Of a stretch of 64,000 nucleotides of DNA, positions 1 through 10,403 are shown piece after piece. This DNA comes from Cercophora sp. LCS_1. Its lineage: Eukaryota > Ascomycota > Sordariomycetes > Sordariales > Lasiosphaeriaceae. The notes under the pieces were generated by a model that was not told where the DNA came from, did not search any database, and saw only the letters and a program-made list of their open reading frames with translations. The DNA lies in assembly GCA_036250225.1 (NCBI GenBank), contig JAPZLL010000058.1, positions 124,001 to 188,000 on the forward strand, read 5' to 3'. The position numbers were made by a program, and so were the translations under genes. Each line of letters opens with the position of its first letter. Position 1 is the stretch's first letter.

Positions 1-11
1 CGTCCGAAACC

Positions 12-395
12 ATGTCGGACGGAGAATCTACCTGCTCATCCGACGAAGGATCGCTTTCTTCGTCATGTTCTAGCCTCGACGACTTTGAGGATGACGATTT
101 CATCGAAGACATTCCCGAGGTCAAGACGCCGCCACCTCAGCAAGCTCCACAGGAGCCGGCAATTTTCGAAGCTGAGGATGCCAGCATGACAGGATTTCGA
201 CAGGAGCACATGCATTGGTATGTGCCAGCTGTTCAAGAGTCTATCCAGCCCATGCATGTGCCGGCCCCAAAGTTCCACGCCGATCCATTTGGTTGGGACA
301 GGATGAAGTTTGCGCCTGCGCCTCAGCTCCACCACCCGGTTCCGTTCCACCACCAGGTGCCGCTGTTCACCGCCCACATGCAAGGTTGCTACTAG
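12..395 (+). CDS. small acidic low-complexity hypothetical protein (possibly a 3' part)
   Basis: Open frame of 127 residues beginning at an ATG 12 bases from the window edge and ending in TAG. The first 40 residues are Ser/Asp/Glu-rich, followed by a Pro/Gln stretch and a His/Pro/Met-rich tail. I recognise no domain. The composition looks like a disordered protein or the last exon of a longer gene cut by the window edge. No signal peptide or membrane segment is visible. The coding call rests only on length and biased but coherent composition. Confidence 0.35.
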   Translation: MSDGESTCSSDEGSLSSSCSSLDDFEDDDFIEDIPEVKTPPPQQAPQEPAIFEAEDASMTGFRQEHMHWYVPAVQESIQPMHVPAPKFHADPFGWDRMKFAPAPQLHHPVPFHHQVPLFTAHMQGCY

Positions 396-1060
396 CCTCT
401 TACGTCACGGACAAAACCTGCACGGTCCAACAACATACACCACAAAACGTTATAATCCTCTCTCGAGGATCTCGGAGTTCCTACGGAGCGCCAATTTGAG
501 GGTTTCCCCTCACTTGTCCATACACTGTACTCTGCCATTTCATTTGATGAAGGATGACGGGGATGCCAGCAATTTGTCTCATTTGTTTCAGCGAGGAGTT
601 GTCTGTTCGGGGATCTTTTTGATTGCACATATTTTTACGCATTTGGGAAAGCATTATTTTCGGCGCAGGGGGATACAAGACCAGGCGTTCGAGCAACTCT
701 TGGGATGCCAAGAGCCGGAGACTCGGTGTCGCTTCGCTTTCAGCCGCTCTACCGACTTTAATACCCTTTCAACTGTGGGCCATCGACGTCGATGGCGGAC
801 GACAGTTGCGGCATGCTTACTGGGTGGATACATGGGTTTGCTTCTATGTCTATTATTTGGCGGCTTGGGATGAAAAACGAGAGACGGGGTACGAGATTTA
901 GACACTACCCGGGCCAACAGCCCACACTCGCAGGGGAAATCCCGCGATTGATACGTTTTCCTTTGGGACGCTCAAGGCTCCCGAGGGCTGGGAGGAGAGA
1001 CCGGTCAAGCGCATACATTTTTAGAGCAGCTTGAGCCTCAAATAGCAATGAAGTCGAGAA

Positions 1061-1078
1061 CACACACACACACACACG
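1061..1078. repeat. (CA)n microsatellite
   Basis: Nine or so uninterrupted CA units in non-coding DNA. Confidence 0.85.
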
Positions 1079-4000
1079 TCTATCTGGCAATCTTGTGACA
1101 TGATCGTCGCCATTGCACTTGTGCTGAAGTTGCTCTGAACTCGTATCTGCTCACCACGGCGTTTTCGGTCAACGATCCGCACACGTGATGGCTTCGACAT
1201 GCTGCCGTGCTCGTGATCTGGCCGTCGATGGCGCCCGCGCCCAAGTCGGGCAATCCCCCTGACTTGCCTGCTGGTAGCTCCTGGGCGTTCCAAAGCCTAG
1301 GACGCGGACCGCTGCTAGCCTGTGAGAACGGGCTCCGGATTGCCATTTTCCGCTTGGAAGAAAAATGTCGCGCAGCCGGGCAACCACTCGGCATCGGTCA
1401 GGTGCCAAAGTTTCATTGCAGTAATTCGCACTTCTTTGAAGCTCCCTGAGCTCTCGTTTCGCAATCACGCCGGTGGTGTGGTTGGAGGTTGGTTATCGCG
1501 GTCCCTGGTTGGCCGGCGCCGGAACGCCACTCCGCCTTACTTTTCTGGCGTGCAGGGTGACGGTCGCCTCCGGCCAACGGCAGGCGCGGATGGCCATGCA
1601 GGCTCGACCGGGATGAGGCTTGCTTGCACTTCAGCTTCCACTGCGATTGGCAGGTTGTGGGCAACACACACACCTTTTCTCTGCGCCTTCTCATTGTCTT
1701 TGGCTGTCTCTTCTGCCTTGCTCGTTAGGGAGGGAGGGGGGGCCTGCAAACTTCTTCCCGCCTTCCTGTTCTGTTTTTCCAGCACTTTGCTTTGGGTGGC
1801 CGTCGCAATGCCCGGCAATTGGCCCGTGCTCACCCTCCCGCCGTCGCCTTCAACCCCTCCTTGTCGGGTATACGCGCGCCCAACTTGGGCCATGATGGGA
1901 GTCAAGCATTCTCGAAATCGCACTGCGCTTTCTTGGGGCTGCGAGCCAGACCAGACCAGATAAGCCTGGCACGCCCGGTCAACTTGTTCGCTACCAGACA
2001 GTGACGGCGGTGGATTTTCGAGCCTGATCGTCCATCTCGATTCCGTCGGCCAAGACACACCAACAGAGCGCAACACAGCGCTCCACTGGACACGAACGCC
2101 TCCCTCGCCCCATGAAAAGCAACAATATGACGCCTTCTACTGTCCCGGTGTTCCCGCTGATCCAAGGGAGGAGCAATGACGGGCGCTGCAGACCGCTAAC
2201 CCCGACGGCCAGACAACTTCTCCACGGGACCCAGCCTCGGGCTGCACGCGCTGCGGAGCGCACAGTTGCAGCAGCAAGCAGCGCAGCACAAGGAGGGGAA
2301 CGCCATGGCAGGCCGTCCACTGAGCTCCAAGGAAACGGCAAGGCCGTTCCCAGCCCACATGTGCCATGACGCTCGCAAAAAAGCAGGCCCCTCCCTCCTC
2401 GGCGAGCCAGATGGGCTGACGACAGAGAGACAAAGACGCGCCTGTGTGTTTGAGTGCTTGCATTAGCACGGTTCCCTTTGGGCTGCCACACTGCTCGCTC
2501 GCGGACAAGCGTCTGCGCTCCTCTCCACCATTCAGCTCATCTTCTCGACTGGCCGTTTCCACTTTTCCGACTCCCAGGGTCCTTCCGTGGCAGGCGGGCG
2601 AATCAGACGGCTGCGCGGCCTTCCCCTTTGCATCTCGAACCAAGTCGTCTGCATGGCTGCATGTGAGCGGGGCACCGGGATGGCTATCTAATCGTCGTCC
2701 AGCAACGTGCTGGGCTGGGATGGCCTAGAAGACTGGCCTGCAGCGGCGGCCTTCTGCCCAGTTGAGGGGAAGCCCCTCCTGATTGGCAATCCCACCGCCC
2801 GACCGGCGTGAGAGGAGGGGCTCACATGGCGGTGAAGAGACCGCAACGCGTCCAAGCTGGCCATCTCCATCTGGTTGGCCCCTTTTCTCCAACGTGGACC
2901 TGCGGTGAAGCTGTATGGGTTGGGTGATTTTGGGTTGCTTTTGGTCTAGTGGCGGAGGGACTCTAGATCACACCCGCCGCCCTCGATCCGCCCATACCTC
3001 GTGCGGTTCGGCATTACTCTGGCCAGCCGGCAGAGACGGGCTGGTTGGCCAAGAGCTTTGCGCCCCCATCATGGACCGTCATCCACATCCAAGCCGTGTT
3101 TGGAGCGTCACCTCCGCTGCGCTCCCGGGTCAGGAGACGACGGTGGTTGGTAGCTGCTGTCAGGAGAGAGATCTGGCGATATGCCTGGTCGTTGCCGGGA
3201 AACCGTTGAGATGCATTTGCGTCTGTGGTGTCACATCGACAGTGGCAACGGCCTCCTCGCTTCGTATAGGCAGTTAGGCCTCGAGCCATCACAGCAGCAT
3301 CTTGACCGCCAGATCTATGGTTATGCCCGCAAATGGACAGTTATGCTGCTCCCGGATCTCATTTGCTGGCTCACTCCTCACTATCTGTATCTCGCGCCCG
3401 CCCGCCCTACGAGAGGGGCCAGGCCTTGACGCCACCCGCGAGCAAGTTCATGATACATCGGACCGCGGAGCCGGCAGCACTCCAGGTGCGTCTGTGAGAG
3501 TCCAAGGCCTTCCATGGTTCTGTAGGACGGCAGCGTCTCGCTCAGTTGACAGCCACAAAGCATGTCAGGGATGGGTGGTTTACGCTGGCCAATGGGACTG
3601 ACAGTCTGGTGGGCTGGTTCAACTAACAAGACGCAAGTCTCATAAGCATGAAGTGGTCTTGTATGGAGTCTCACCGGCTTGCTTTAGTGCGGGTCTCAGT
3701 CTGAGGTCCAATTATTGAACTTGGCTGCGCTATCACACGGCCTGTCCTGGACTCTCAACCGACGCTCGGATACTTGCGACTTGTGATCTGAGCACTTTAT
3801 CGGAGATCTCGACGGCTGGCTCTAGTGTGAGCTGATGTCTGGGGAATCAGACCACCCCGGATTCGGCGAGTCGCAACATCAACGGTGGCTGGTCTGCCTG
3901 GTTGTTACTGCGCAGGAGGATTGCCGGCAGCGAACAAGCGGTGTTGTGACTGTCGCTGCGAGACTTGCGCTGCAAGTGAGGGGTATCGCGGAGGTTGCCT

Positions 4001-4112
4001 CCATCGAACAGGATCAAGAATGCCGCTGCCGTTGTGTTGGGGCTACGGCGGGAATGCCATTGGGCTGAGAGCCTGCCTGAGTGCGTGTGATGGATATTGC
4101 TGCGGTCAGCAG

Positions 4113-4139
4113 CAGACGCAGACGCAGACGCAGACGCAG
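4113..4139. repeat. (CAGACG)n short tandem repeat
   Basis: About four CAGACG hexamers in non-coding DNA upstream of the tRNA locus. Confidence 0.85.
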
Positions 4140-4398
4140 TCACGGCAGTTGTGCCTCCATTCCGGGTAGCCGACCATTCTGGCTCTGATCCTCTGATAGA
4201 GTTTGTGCCTGGGCTGCCGCTCGCTCTTTGCTTGCTTGTCGTCCGAGTCAGCATCTCCATTCTCCACAGACCAGACCCATCGGTGGAGCGCCATCGTAAA
4301 GCCCTCCTCCCCACAACACCACGCAAAAGGCTCACACATAAGCGAGAAAATCGGTTGCCTCTCCACAGCAGACTGGCAAGCGTAGCAGGCCTCTCAAG

Positions 4399-4627
4399 GC
4401 CCGGCTAGCTCAATCGGTAGAGCGTGAGACTCTTATGGGTTGTTTGCACCATTCTCAGATCGTTTCCCGAAGAAACCCAGGTTCGATTCCTGGGACGCCC
4501 ATCTGGATTCTTTCCTTCAAGGGCGTCTAGTATAGTGGTCAGTACACTTCGTTGTGGCATGAGAAGGAATACAAATTCCCAGAGAAACACCATCTCAAGG
4601 TTGTGGGTTCGACCCCCACGTCGGGCT
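4399..4627 (+). tRNA. tRNA-Lys(CUU) split by a 156-nt insert
   Basis: The 5' half is 4399-4435: acceptor GCCCGGC at 4399-4405, D-arm GCTC/GAGC at 4408-4423, anticodon stem TGAGA at 4425-4429, anticodon CTT at 4432-4434 and A37 at 4435. The matching 3' half is 4592-4627: A38, stem TCTCA at 4593-4597, T stem GTGGG/CCCAC around the loop TTCGACC, acceptor GTCGGGC at 4620-4626 (one G-U pair) and discriminator T at 4627. The break lies between positions 37 and 38, the usual place of eukaryotic nuclear tRNA introns, but the insert of 156 nt (4436-4591) is far larger than normal and contains both halves of a tRNA-His in reversed order. A box and B box are both intact but lie in separate halves. The halves fit each other in every stem and fit no other nearby sequence. 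Confidence 0.85.
4467..4557 (+). tRNA. permuted tRNA-His(GUG): 3' half precedes 5' half, nested in the tRNA-Lys insert
   Basis: The 3' half comes first (4467-4501): C38, stem CGAAG at 4468-4472, T stem CCAGG/CCTGG around TTCGATT, acceptor GACGCCC at 4494-4500 and discriminator A at 4501. A 19-nt linker follows (4502-4520). The 5' half is 4521-4557: acceptor GGGCGTC, D-arm GTAT/GTAC, anticodon stem CTTCG at 4547-4551, loop TTGTGG with anticodon GTG at 4554-4556. All acceptor and anticodon-stem pairs are Watson-Crick across the two halves, so a complete tRNA-His can be assembled only if the order is permuted. No CCA is encoded. The linker contains no run of four T, so a Pol III transcript started at the Lys A box could read through the whole unit. 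Confidence 0.82.
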
Positions 4628-4657
4628 CAATTCCCGGCTTCGTTGGTGCCAGTTTCC

Positions 4658-4663
4658 TTTTTT
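4658..4663 (+). terminator. Pol III T6 terminator after the tRNA-Lys/His unit
   Basis: Six consecutive T residues 31 nt after the tRNA-Lys 3' end. It is the first run of four or more T downstream of 4399, consistent with one transcript covering all four tRNA halves. Confidence 0.7.
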
Positions 4664-6317
4664 GCCTCTCCCTCCTTGTGAGGGATTGTCACGATCATGA
4701 TGGTTGTGTTGGCGTTGCGCGGTGACACCAGCTGCTGTTCCCCTCCCTGCCCCTTTTTCTCGTCTAAAGACACACACGCACACACACACAAACACCTCCG
4801 TGGGGACCTCCCCCAACGTTGCCCCCAACTCCGCTCCGGGCCGGGCTCAGATCTCGGGGGGGCAGTGATGACGCCGGGGCTTTCGCTACCGTAGTCGTCC
4901 AACAGGGTTGGTCGGGCCCGGTGGATGAACAGGCGTAAACTTGGGCAGAATCCGGGGAAGACGGCGCAATCTCTATCTAGCCCGGCGCTACACATGGCGT
5001 CTGTTGAGCTGTCATCCGTCTTCCTAGTGTTTTACGGCCGCTGGCGCCTGTCTGCCTGATGGGCGTCCTGGCGTTTGTGGCTGTTGTCATCTTTCCCGGA
5101 AGATCTGCGTTTCGTCTTGTGGTGATATCAACTACCCCCACGATCGTGATCTTCTCATCGTCGACGCAGCCTTCTTTCTCTGTCATTGATATCGACGTAC
5201 GGGTGGGCTGGCTCAACATGCATCTGATTTTGCTCAGGTAGGCTGGCTGGCGTATCTAAACCCCAACGCCACAGCTCCCACACCATCTAGTTTTGCGTGT
5301 TTAGTCTGCCAGCGATAACGTCCAGCGACAACACGCCAAACGCCGCGCTACATACACCATGATACAAACACCCCTGATACAAAAATGATAGGACCACACC
5401 AAAGGCAAGGCACAGCATAGGACGGACAGCACTAAGGAAGACGGCCGCTTGACAGCTGAGAAAGCTGCTAATGTAGACTATCAGTGGCGGCGCGAGGTTA
5501 GTTCGAACAGACTAGGTGAGCTGCTGTTCAGCACTGGTGCCCACCGGCGATGGGCGGTGTGGCCGGCGGCAACTGGGGATCGGGGTCACGAGGGGAGCTT
5601 TGAGTCGGCATCGTCAATCGTGTCTGGCAGTTCCCGTTCGGGGTGATTTACGGTCGAGAGTTGGTTGGCGAGGGCCTGACAGAGGATTTGAGTGAAGAGA
5701 GAAGCTGGCATTGGGGATACTAGCGCCGTCGGTGGTGGTTTCTGTATTGATGACGGTGGGGGATCTCGGGAGGTCAGCCAGCATGGGGCTATTTGGGGAT
5801 GTCATCATTGGCATTTGCGCCGTTGCTGATGGTCGCGGGTGGGATGAGCTCGTGGGCATTTGGAAAGGGGAACGAAGATGACGTGCCTGAATGCTTGTGT
5901 TAACCTCTTGGTGCCAGCACTGGTTCCGGTCTCTTCACCATCAATGCTCGAGAGATAACTGGGAAGTCGAACCTCTATGGGCCGTAGATGTGGTCGTTGT
6001 TTGTGATATCGTTGCTGCAGTCCCTAGGGGATAGTGTCAAGAGTGAGCAAGAGTAAACCAAGTGATCGACCCATCAAACATCACCATTCGCATCACTCCT
6101 ACGAGGCGTCACGAAGCAAGATGGTGTCAATCAAGCCTTTGACAATACTACCAAAGAAATAGATACATCAAGAAAAAAACCTCGGGGCCAAAATAAAAAC
6201 AGAGCAATCCATTAGGTAGGAGCCCCTCTGCTGATGTGATATCAGGATATCATGATAATTTTGTCATCCTCGCCCATCCCCGCTGGTATCTCCTCCCATC
6301 ATCCTCTCCGTTCCCGT
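4664..6317. other. gene-free stretch
   Basis: No convincing coding region. A (CA)n-like run lies near 4771-4793. The right part borders the 3' end of the convergent secreted-protein gene and probably includes its 3' UTR. Confidence 0.6.
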
Positions 6318-7289
6318 TTACGGGGAAACTCCAATCGTCGTCTTGGGCCAGCCAATCACCACAATGCCCGAATTCCTCAGGTCGGCAATAATGCCTTCGG
6401 CGGCAAACGCGATGAAGGCCGGGATCTTGCCCTGGTCGAATGTGCCGTAGTTGTCCTCGATCACCTGGAGCGCCTCCTGCGCGGCCTCAACATCGACATC
6501 GCGCTTCTTGGGGGGCTTGAGCGAGCCCCCGGGGGTGGTGGGGTCGGGCGTGATGGGACCACCGGGGATGACGGGTTGCGGGACGATAGGGCCGCCGGGA
6601 ATGACGGGCTCGGGAACGAGAGGGCCGCCCGGGACGGTGGGCTGCGGGGTGATTGGGCCGGTTTGGATGCCTTGGTTGCACGACTCAAGCGCGTTGAGGA
6701 TGGTCTGGCGCTGGATCTTGGCGTCCTGGGGCCATCGCTCGGTGTTGATGCCGTACAGCCACCGGAGGTAGTTGTACTGGTCGATCAGGCGGGACACCTC
6801 CCACGGGCCGCAGCCGATGCGGAACTCCTGGCGGGCCTCAAGCGGAGCCTCCTCGGAGCGGGGCGTCAGCTTGGTGAGACTGGCGCCGTCGTCTGCGATA
6901 GAAAAGCCGCATGTGCGGAGGATGTCGGTGAAGCGGATGATCGAGTCCTTCTCATACTTGTTGGGATTCTCCTTGGCGAGGAGCGGGCGCAGGATCTGCT
7001 GGATGACCTTGGCCTGCGAGCACTGCAGCGACGGTCCCGACTGCTCAATTGGCTCGAATGTGATGGTGTCGCGCTTGTCCTTGGGCGAAGGGTTGAGTCC
7101 GCCGGTGATGGGAGGGTAGAAGCAAGCGCCGGGGTTCTCGGCGTCGCACGGCCGGAGGCCGCCACCACCGAAGCTGGGCTCGCCCGGTGGACCGATGATC
7201 CACGTCTGCCGCTCCTCAACGGGCTGGGCGGGAAGCGCATTTACGGCGCTGAGGCCGAGAAGCGACAGGGCGAGAGCGGAGCGGACCAT
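6318..7289 (-). CDS. secreted Pro/Gly-repeat protein
   Basis: Uninterrupted 323-residue frame. The first ~20 residues form a classic signal peptide (positive Arg, then a Leu/Ala-rich core ending ALPA), so the product should enter the secretory pathway. Dibasic KR sites near residues 70-74 and in the second half are candidate Kex2 sites. A segment about residues 215-265 is a run of four to five imperfect copies of a ten-residue unit of the type PxxPGGPxxP, collagen-like in composition. The rest holds six or so cysteines and a C-terminal hydrophobic stretch. I recognise no enzyme domain; a small secreted structural or effector-type protein is possible but unproven. A 382-residue frame on the opposite strand is a shadow of this gene. 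Confidence 0.75.
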   Translation of the reverse strand: MVRSALALSLLGLSAVNALPAQPVEERQTWIIGPPGEPSFGGGGLRPCDAENPGACFYPPITGGLNPSPKDKRDTITFEPIEQSGPSLQCSQAKVIQQILRPLLAKENPNKYEKDSIIRFTDILRTCGFSIADDGASLTKLTPRSEEAPLEARQEFRIGCGPWEVSRLIDQYNYLRWLYGINTERWPQDAKIQRQTILNALESCNQGIQTGPITPQPTVPGGPLVPEPVIPGGPIVPQPVIPGGPITPDPTTPGGSLKPPKKRDVDVEAAQEALQVIEDNYGTFDQGKIPAFIAFAAEGIIADLRNSGIVVIGWPKTTIGVSP

Positions 7290-9254
7290 CGTGGCGATGG
7301 AGATGTGTCGGCGGTGTTGGCGGTCGTTGCAAGTCCGTGTCCGCAGCGTCAGTCAATTCCTCTGATAAGGCACGGCGCCCGTCCGTTTATACTTTGTTGA
7401 TCGTCGCCGGTTGTGCAGAAAAGAGGCCAAGCTTTTCCCTCTTGTCGCCATCGTCCCTGACGGCATATTTATAGAAGACCATCGCGACGTCGACGGGCCA
7501 CCCCGCACCGACAAACGTGAAGCCCGCGGGCGTGGTTAGCTATGGCTAGAGCCGTCTGTGGCGACAATCTCGAGGGTAATATGGAAATAGATGAAGGAGT
7601 TGTGTGCGCGAGGCAAAAGGTGATATAGGCCGACTGATTTATCCGGCTCCATTTCATCGAGCCCGTCCGCTCTCAGCCAGTCCCCCATCATGTGCCCAGA
7701 TCTATCAATCACTCAGGGCCACAGAATAAGGTTACAACCCTTTAATTGTGCCTATACCAACGTCTCGAATCCGGCCCAAGTTTGGCCGATCGGCGTTCGA
7801 GGGCCGTGATAAACCGAGTTTGCTCAGAAGCACAGTGACGAAAGCTGCATGCCTATTTTTGGACCGACATGGGAGTTTTGCGCTCTCTGGGGCCCGCTGG
7901 GGGATCGTCCTGTCGGTCAATAGCATTAGATGAAATGATGGCATTCGCGCGGTGCTTTGGCGGCGAATATCATCTGGCGAGCTTCCTGGAGTCGCATCGA
8001 GCACTCTATGCCACCGGCCAGCGGCGCAGGCGACGTCGCGCCAACAGGTTTGACGGCGACGATCCCGACAGCGAGTGGCAGACATTTCGGTTGGCCGGCG
8101 AACCCGTTGACTATGTCCATTGCCTCATCCGCTCAGGTGCTTGTGGCATCACGACGAGGGCTTTTACCCGAGTCTGGATGCCCGTCGACCTGGAGTTGGC
8201 CACCAGGACCCCGTCAGTCGACCCGGTGATCCTGATCGTCGCTCCACGCTGGCGAGGACCCCGACAATTTATATTGAAGAGCCCTCTGGACCGCGCAGAT
8301 GCGGCTTCCAAGAATAGAGATAGAGTTTGCCTCCGACGTCGATATCCGGGTTTCTGGGGACCGCTAGGGCAACAGCAAGACGTCCCTGCTTGAGCACATG
8401 CCAGCCGGTTCCAGGGATGAGGAAGCAGGCCCGCCGAGCGAGATTGAGTTGACGTTTCGGCGGCTGCTACGCTCCGCACACCCAGCCGCACCCGGGACGG
8501 CCTGCAGCGCAATATGTCAGGAACACACGATCGTAGCCGTTCTTCCCGTGTGCAGGTCGCCTCTCACCCACCATCTCGCGACGCCATCGAGCCTCAACCG
8601 ATATGATGGTGCCTTTGGGGGCGAATGCCGTTTGGTGGTGTGACTGAGGGGCGGCGCAGCAGGCACCGCGCTTTTCCGGGCACGCGTTCAGGGTGAAGAC
8701 GACATCCAGGGTTTTGGGTGACGTTGAGTTGGAAAGGACAGTTTGGACTGGCGAGAATAACAGGTGGCTGGAGGCAGACGGAAAGGGAACACGGTCCTTC
8801 GACTCCGAGTTTGCAGCTGCCAATCATCAGTGAGCGTCTTCTGTGGTAACGTGTCGTGGTGCGCTGGAGAATAGCTCCATCTCCTCCCGGTGCCTGAGGC
8901 GGTTGATGATCGCGGCTTTCGCGTCAATGCCGTGGCGCGGCAGTTCTTCACGAATGGATCGTCGTCGTCGTCGTGAACTCAACATGCGAAGTTGGAGAAA
9001 TGGCGCCAGCTGCTGCCAACTGTCGTCCCCTGGCATCACAGGCTGGGCCGTTGCCTCGGCCCCGGTCCGGTGGGCCTGTTCCGACTCTCAAATCCCAACA
9101 AAAAGTTGTGGTGCGCTTGGAATTGGTGAGCTGCGCGCATAGAATATCGTAGTCTCCTCCGTTCGTGATCCAACCCATCCTCTCAGTTGGATATTTGAGG
9201 AAAACTCAAATCGCCCGCCGGATTTTGTTGCGCCCGACCCGAAAAGACTGGAGA
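7290..9254. other. gene-free stretch between divergent genes
   Basis: About 2 kb between the divergent secreted-protein and PAQR genes. It should hold both promoters. Short frames on both strands show no domains. A CGT-trinucleotide run lies near 8957-8971. Confidence 0.6.
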
Positions 9255-10302
9255 ATGCCGAGCGACGCCGCGTCCCGTGAAGCTTCGCTTCGGCAGCGTC
9301 GGCCCTCAACCACCGCCGAGACCATCGCCAGCGCCGCCAAGCATGTGGAGGAAAAAGTTGAGGCTGCTCTTCTGTTGATCTGGGACGAACTTCCTAGTTG
9401 GCGCCGTGACAACACTTTCATCGTTCGCGGCTATCGACAGACGAGCAACAGCTACTGGAGGTCGCTCGCCAGCCTGTGGTATCTGCACAATGAGTTCGTC
9501 AACATCTGGACCCATCTGCTCGGTGCTCTTGGCTTCACGGCTGGCGGTATCTTCCTGTACCTCTCCATTGCGCCGCGCTATGAGTCGGCGTCCGACTCTG
9601 ACCTGCTGGTCTTTGCCTGCTTCTTCATGGGCGCCTTCTTGTGTCTGGGCATGAGTGCAACGTACCATACCATCTGCAACCACTCTCCCGGGGTGGCCAA
9701 GTGGGGCAACAAGCTTGATTACACCGGCATCGTCTTTCTGATCGTCGGCAGCTATGTCCCTGCCCTGTACTATGGCCTGTTCTGCCATCCTGTCCTGATG
9801 ACTGTCTATTTGGCAACGGTGAGTCTCCTGCTTGCGGCGCGTGGCTCTGCTGACGATGCAGATCTCGGTCCTGGGGTTTGGATGCATTATAGTGTCATGG
9901 TTCGACCACTTCCGCTCGCCTGCCTGGCGCCCGTACCGAGCAATGATGTTTGTCGCGCTCGGCGCATCCGGAGTGGTGCCCATCGCCCACATCTTGGCTA
10001 CCGAGCACAGCTACCAGGAGCTCAACGAGATGATGGGGCTCAACTGGGTCCTGCTTCAAGCCTTTCTGTACATCTTTGGCGCGTTCTTGTATGCGGTAAG
10101 TGCGTCTCCTCGGCTGGACTGGTCTCTTGACTAACACGGGATGCAGGCTCGCTGGCCGGAACGACAAGCTCCGGGCTATTTTGACATCTGGGGGAGCTCA
10201 CATCAGATCTTTCACATCTGTGTCATTCTGGCGGCAGCGTCACACTTGCAAGGCATGACCAAGGCGTTCGACTTCCATCACAGCATCGGGGCACATTGTT
10301 GA
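9255..10302 (+). CDS. PAQR/ADIPOR-Izh-hemolysin III family membrane protein
   Basis: Exons 9255-9818, 9862-10095 and 10147-10302 give 317 residues; both introns (43 and 51 nt) are phase 0 with GTGAGT and GTAAGT donors. After a soluble N-terminus of ~80 residues come seven hydrophobic segments. Family hallmarks are visible: LWYLHNEFVNIWTHLLG before the first helix, a Ser-x3-His motif in MSATYHTICNHSP, a D in LDYTGI, and the C-terminal HQIFHICV with paired histidines that, in this family, bind zinc. Fungal members (Izh proteins) act in sterol and zinc homeostasis, and the superfamily includes ceramidase-like enzymes. The start was chosen at ATG 9255 because the upstream in-frame ATG at 9165 adds a basic tail not typical of the family. 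Confidence 0.9.
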
Positions 10303-10403
10303 GCAAGGTTGCAGTAATATCGCTATCGGTGGGTGACTGTGCTACGCTCAATACGCTGCAATCGGCTCTCGAAAGAACACCTGGAGCTGTCCACAGTGGA
10401 AGC

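Larger units (their letters stand above)
396..4398. other. gene-free stretch
   Basis: About 4 kb with many short overlapping frames on both strands, none with recognisable domains or consistent splice structure. It holds a (CA)n run near 1061-1078 and a hexanucleotide CAGACG run near 4113-4139. I see no rRNA, tRNA or transposon ends before 4399. Confidence 0.6.

Noticed and set aside
1322..1963. 213-codon plus-strand frame
   Set aside because: No domain, and overlapping frames of similar length on the opposite strand; not coding by composition.
4399..4501. Reading the first tRNA block as one Lys-5'/His-3' tRNA with an intron
   Set aside because: Acceptor GCCCGGC cannot pair with GACGCCC and the anticodon stems TGAGA and CGAAG do not match, so this chimera cannot fold. 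The halves pair only in the nested arrangement.
6252..7400. 382-codon plus-strand frame
   Set aside because: It lies antisense to the secreted protein, which has a signal peptide and coherent repeats; the plus-strand frame has no domain and is GC-driven.
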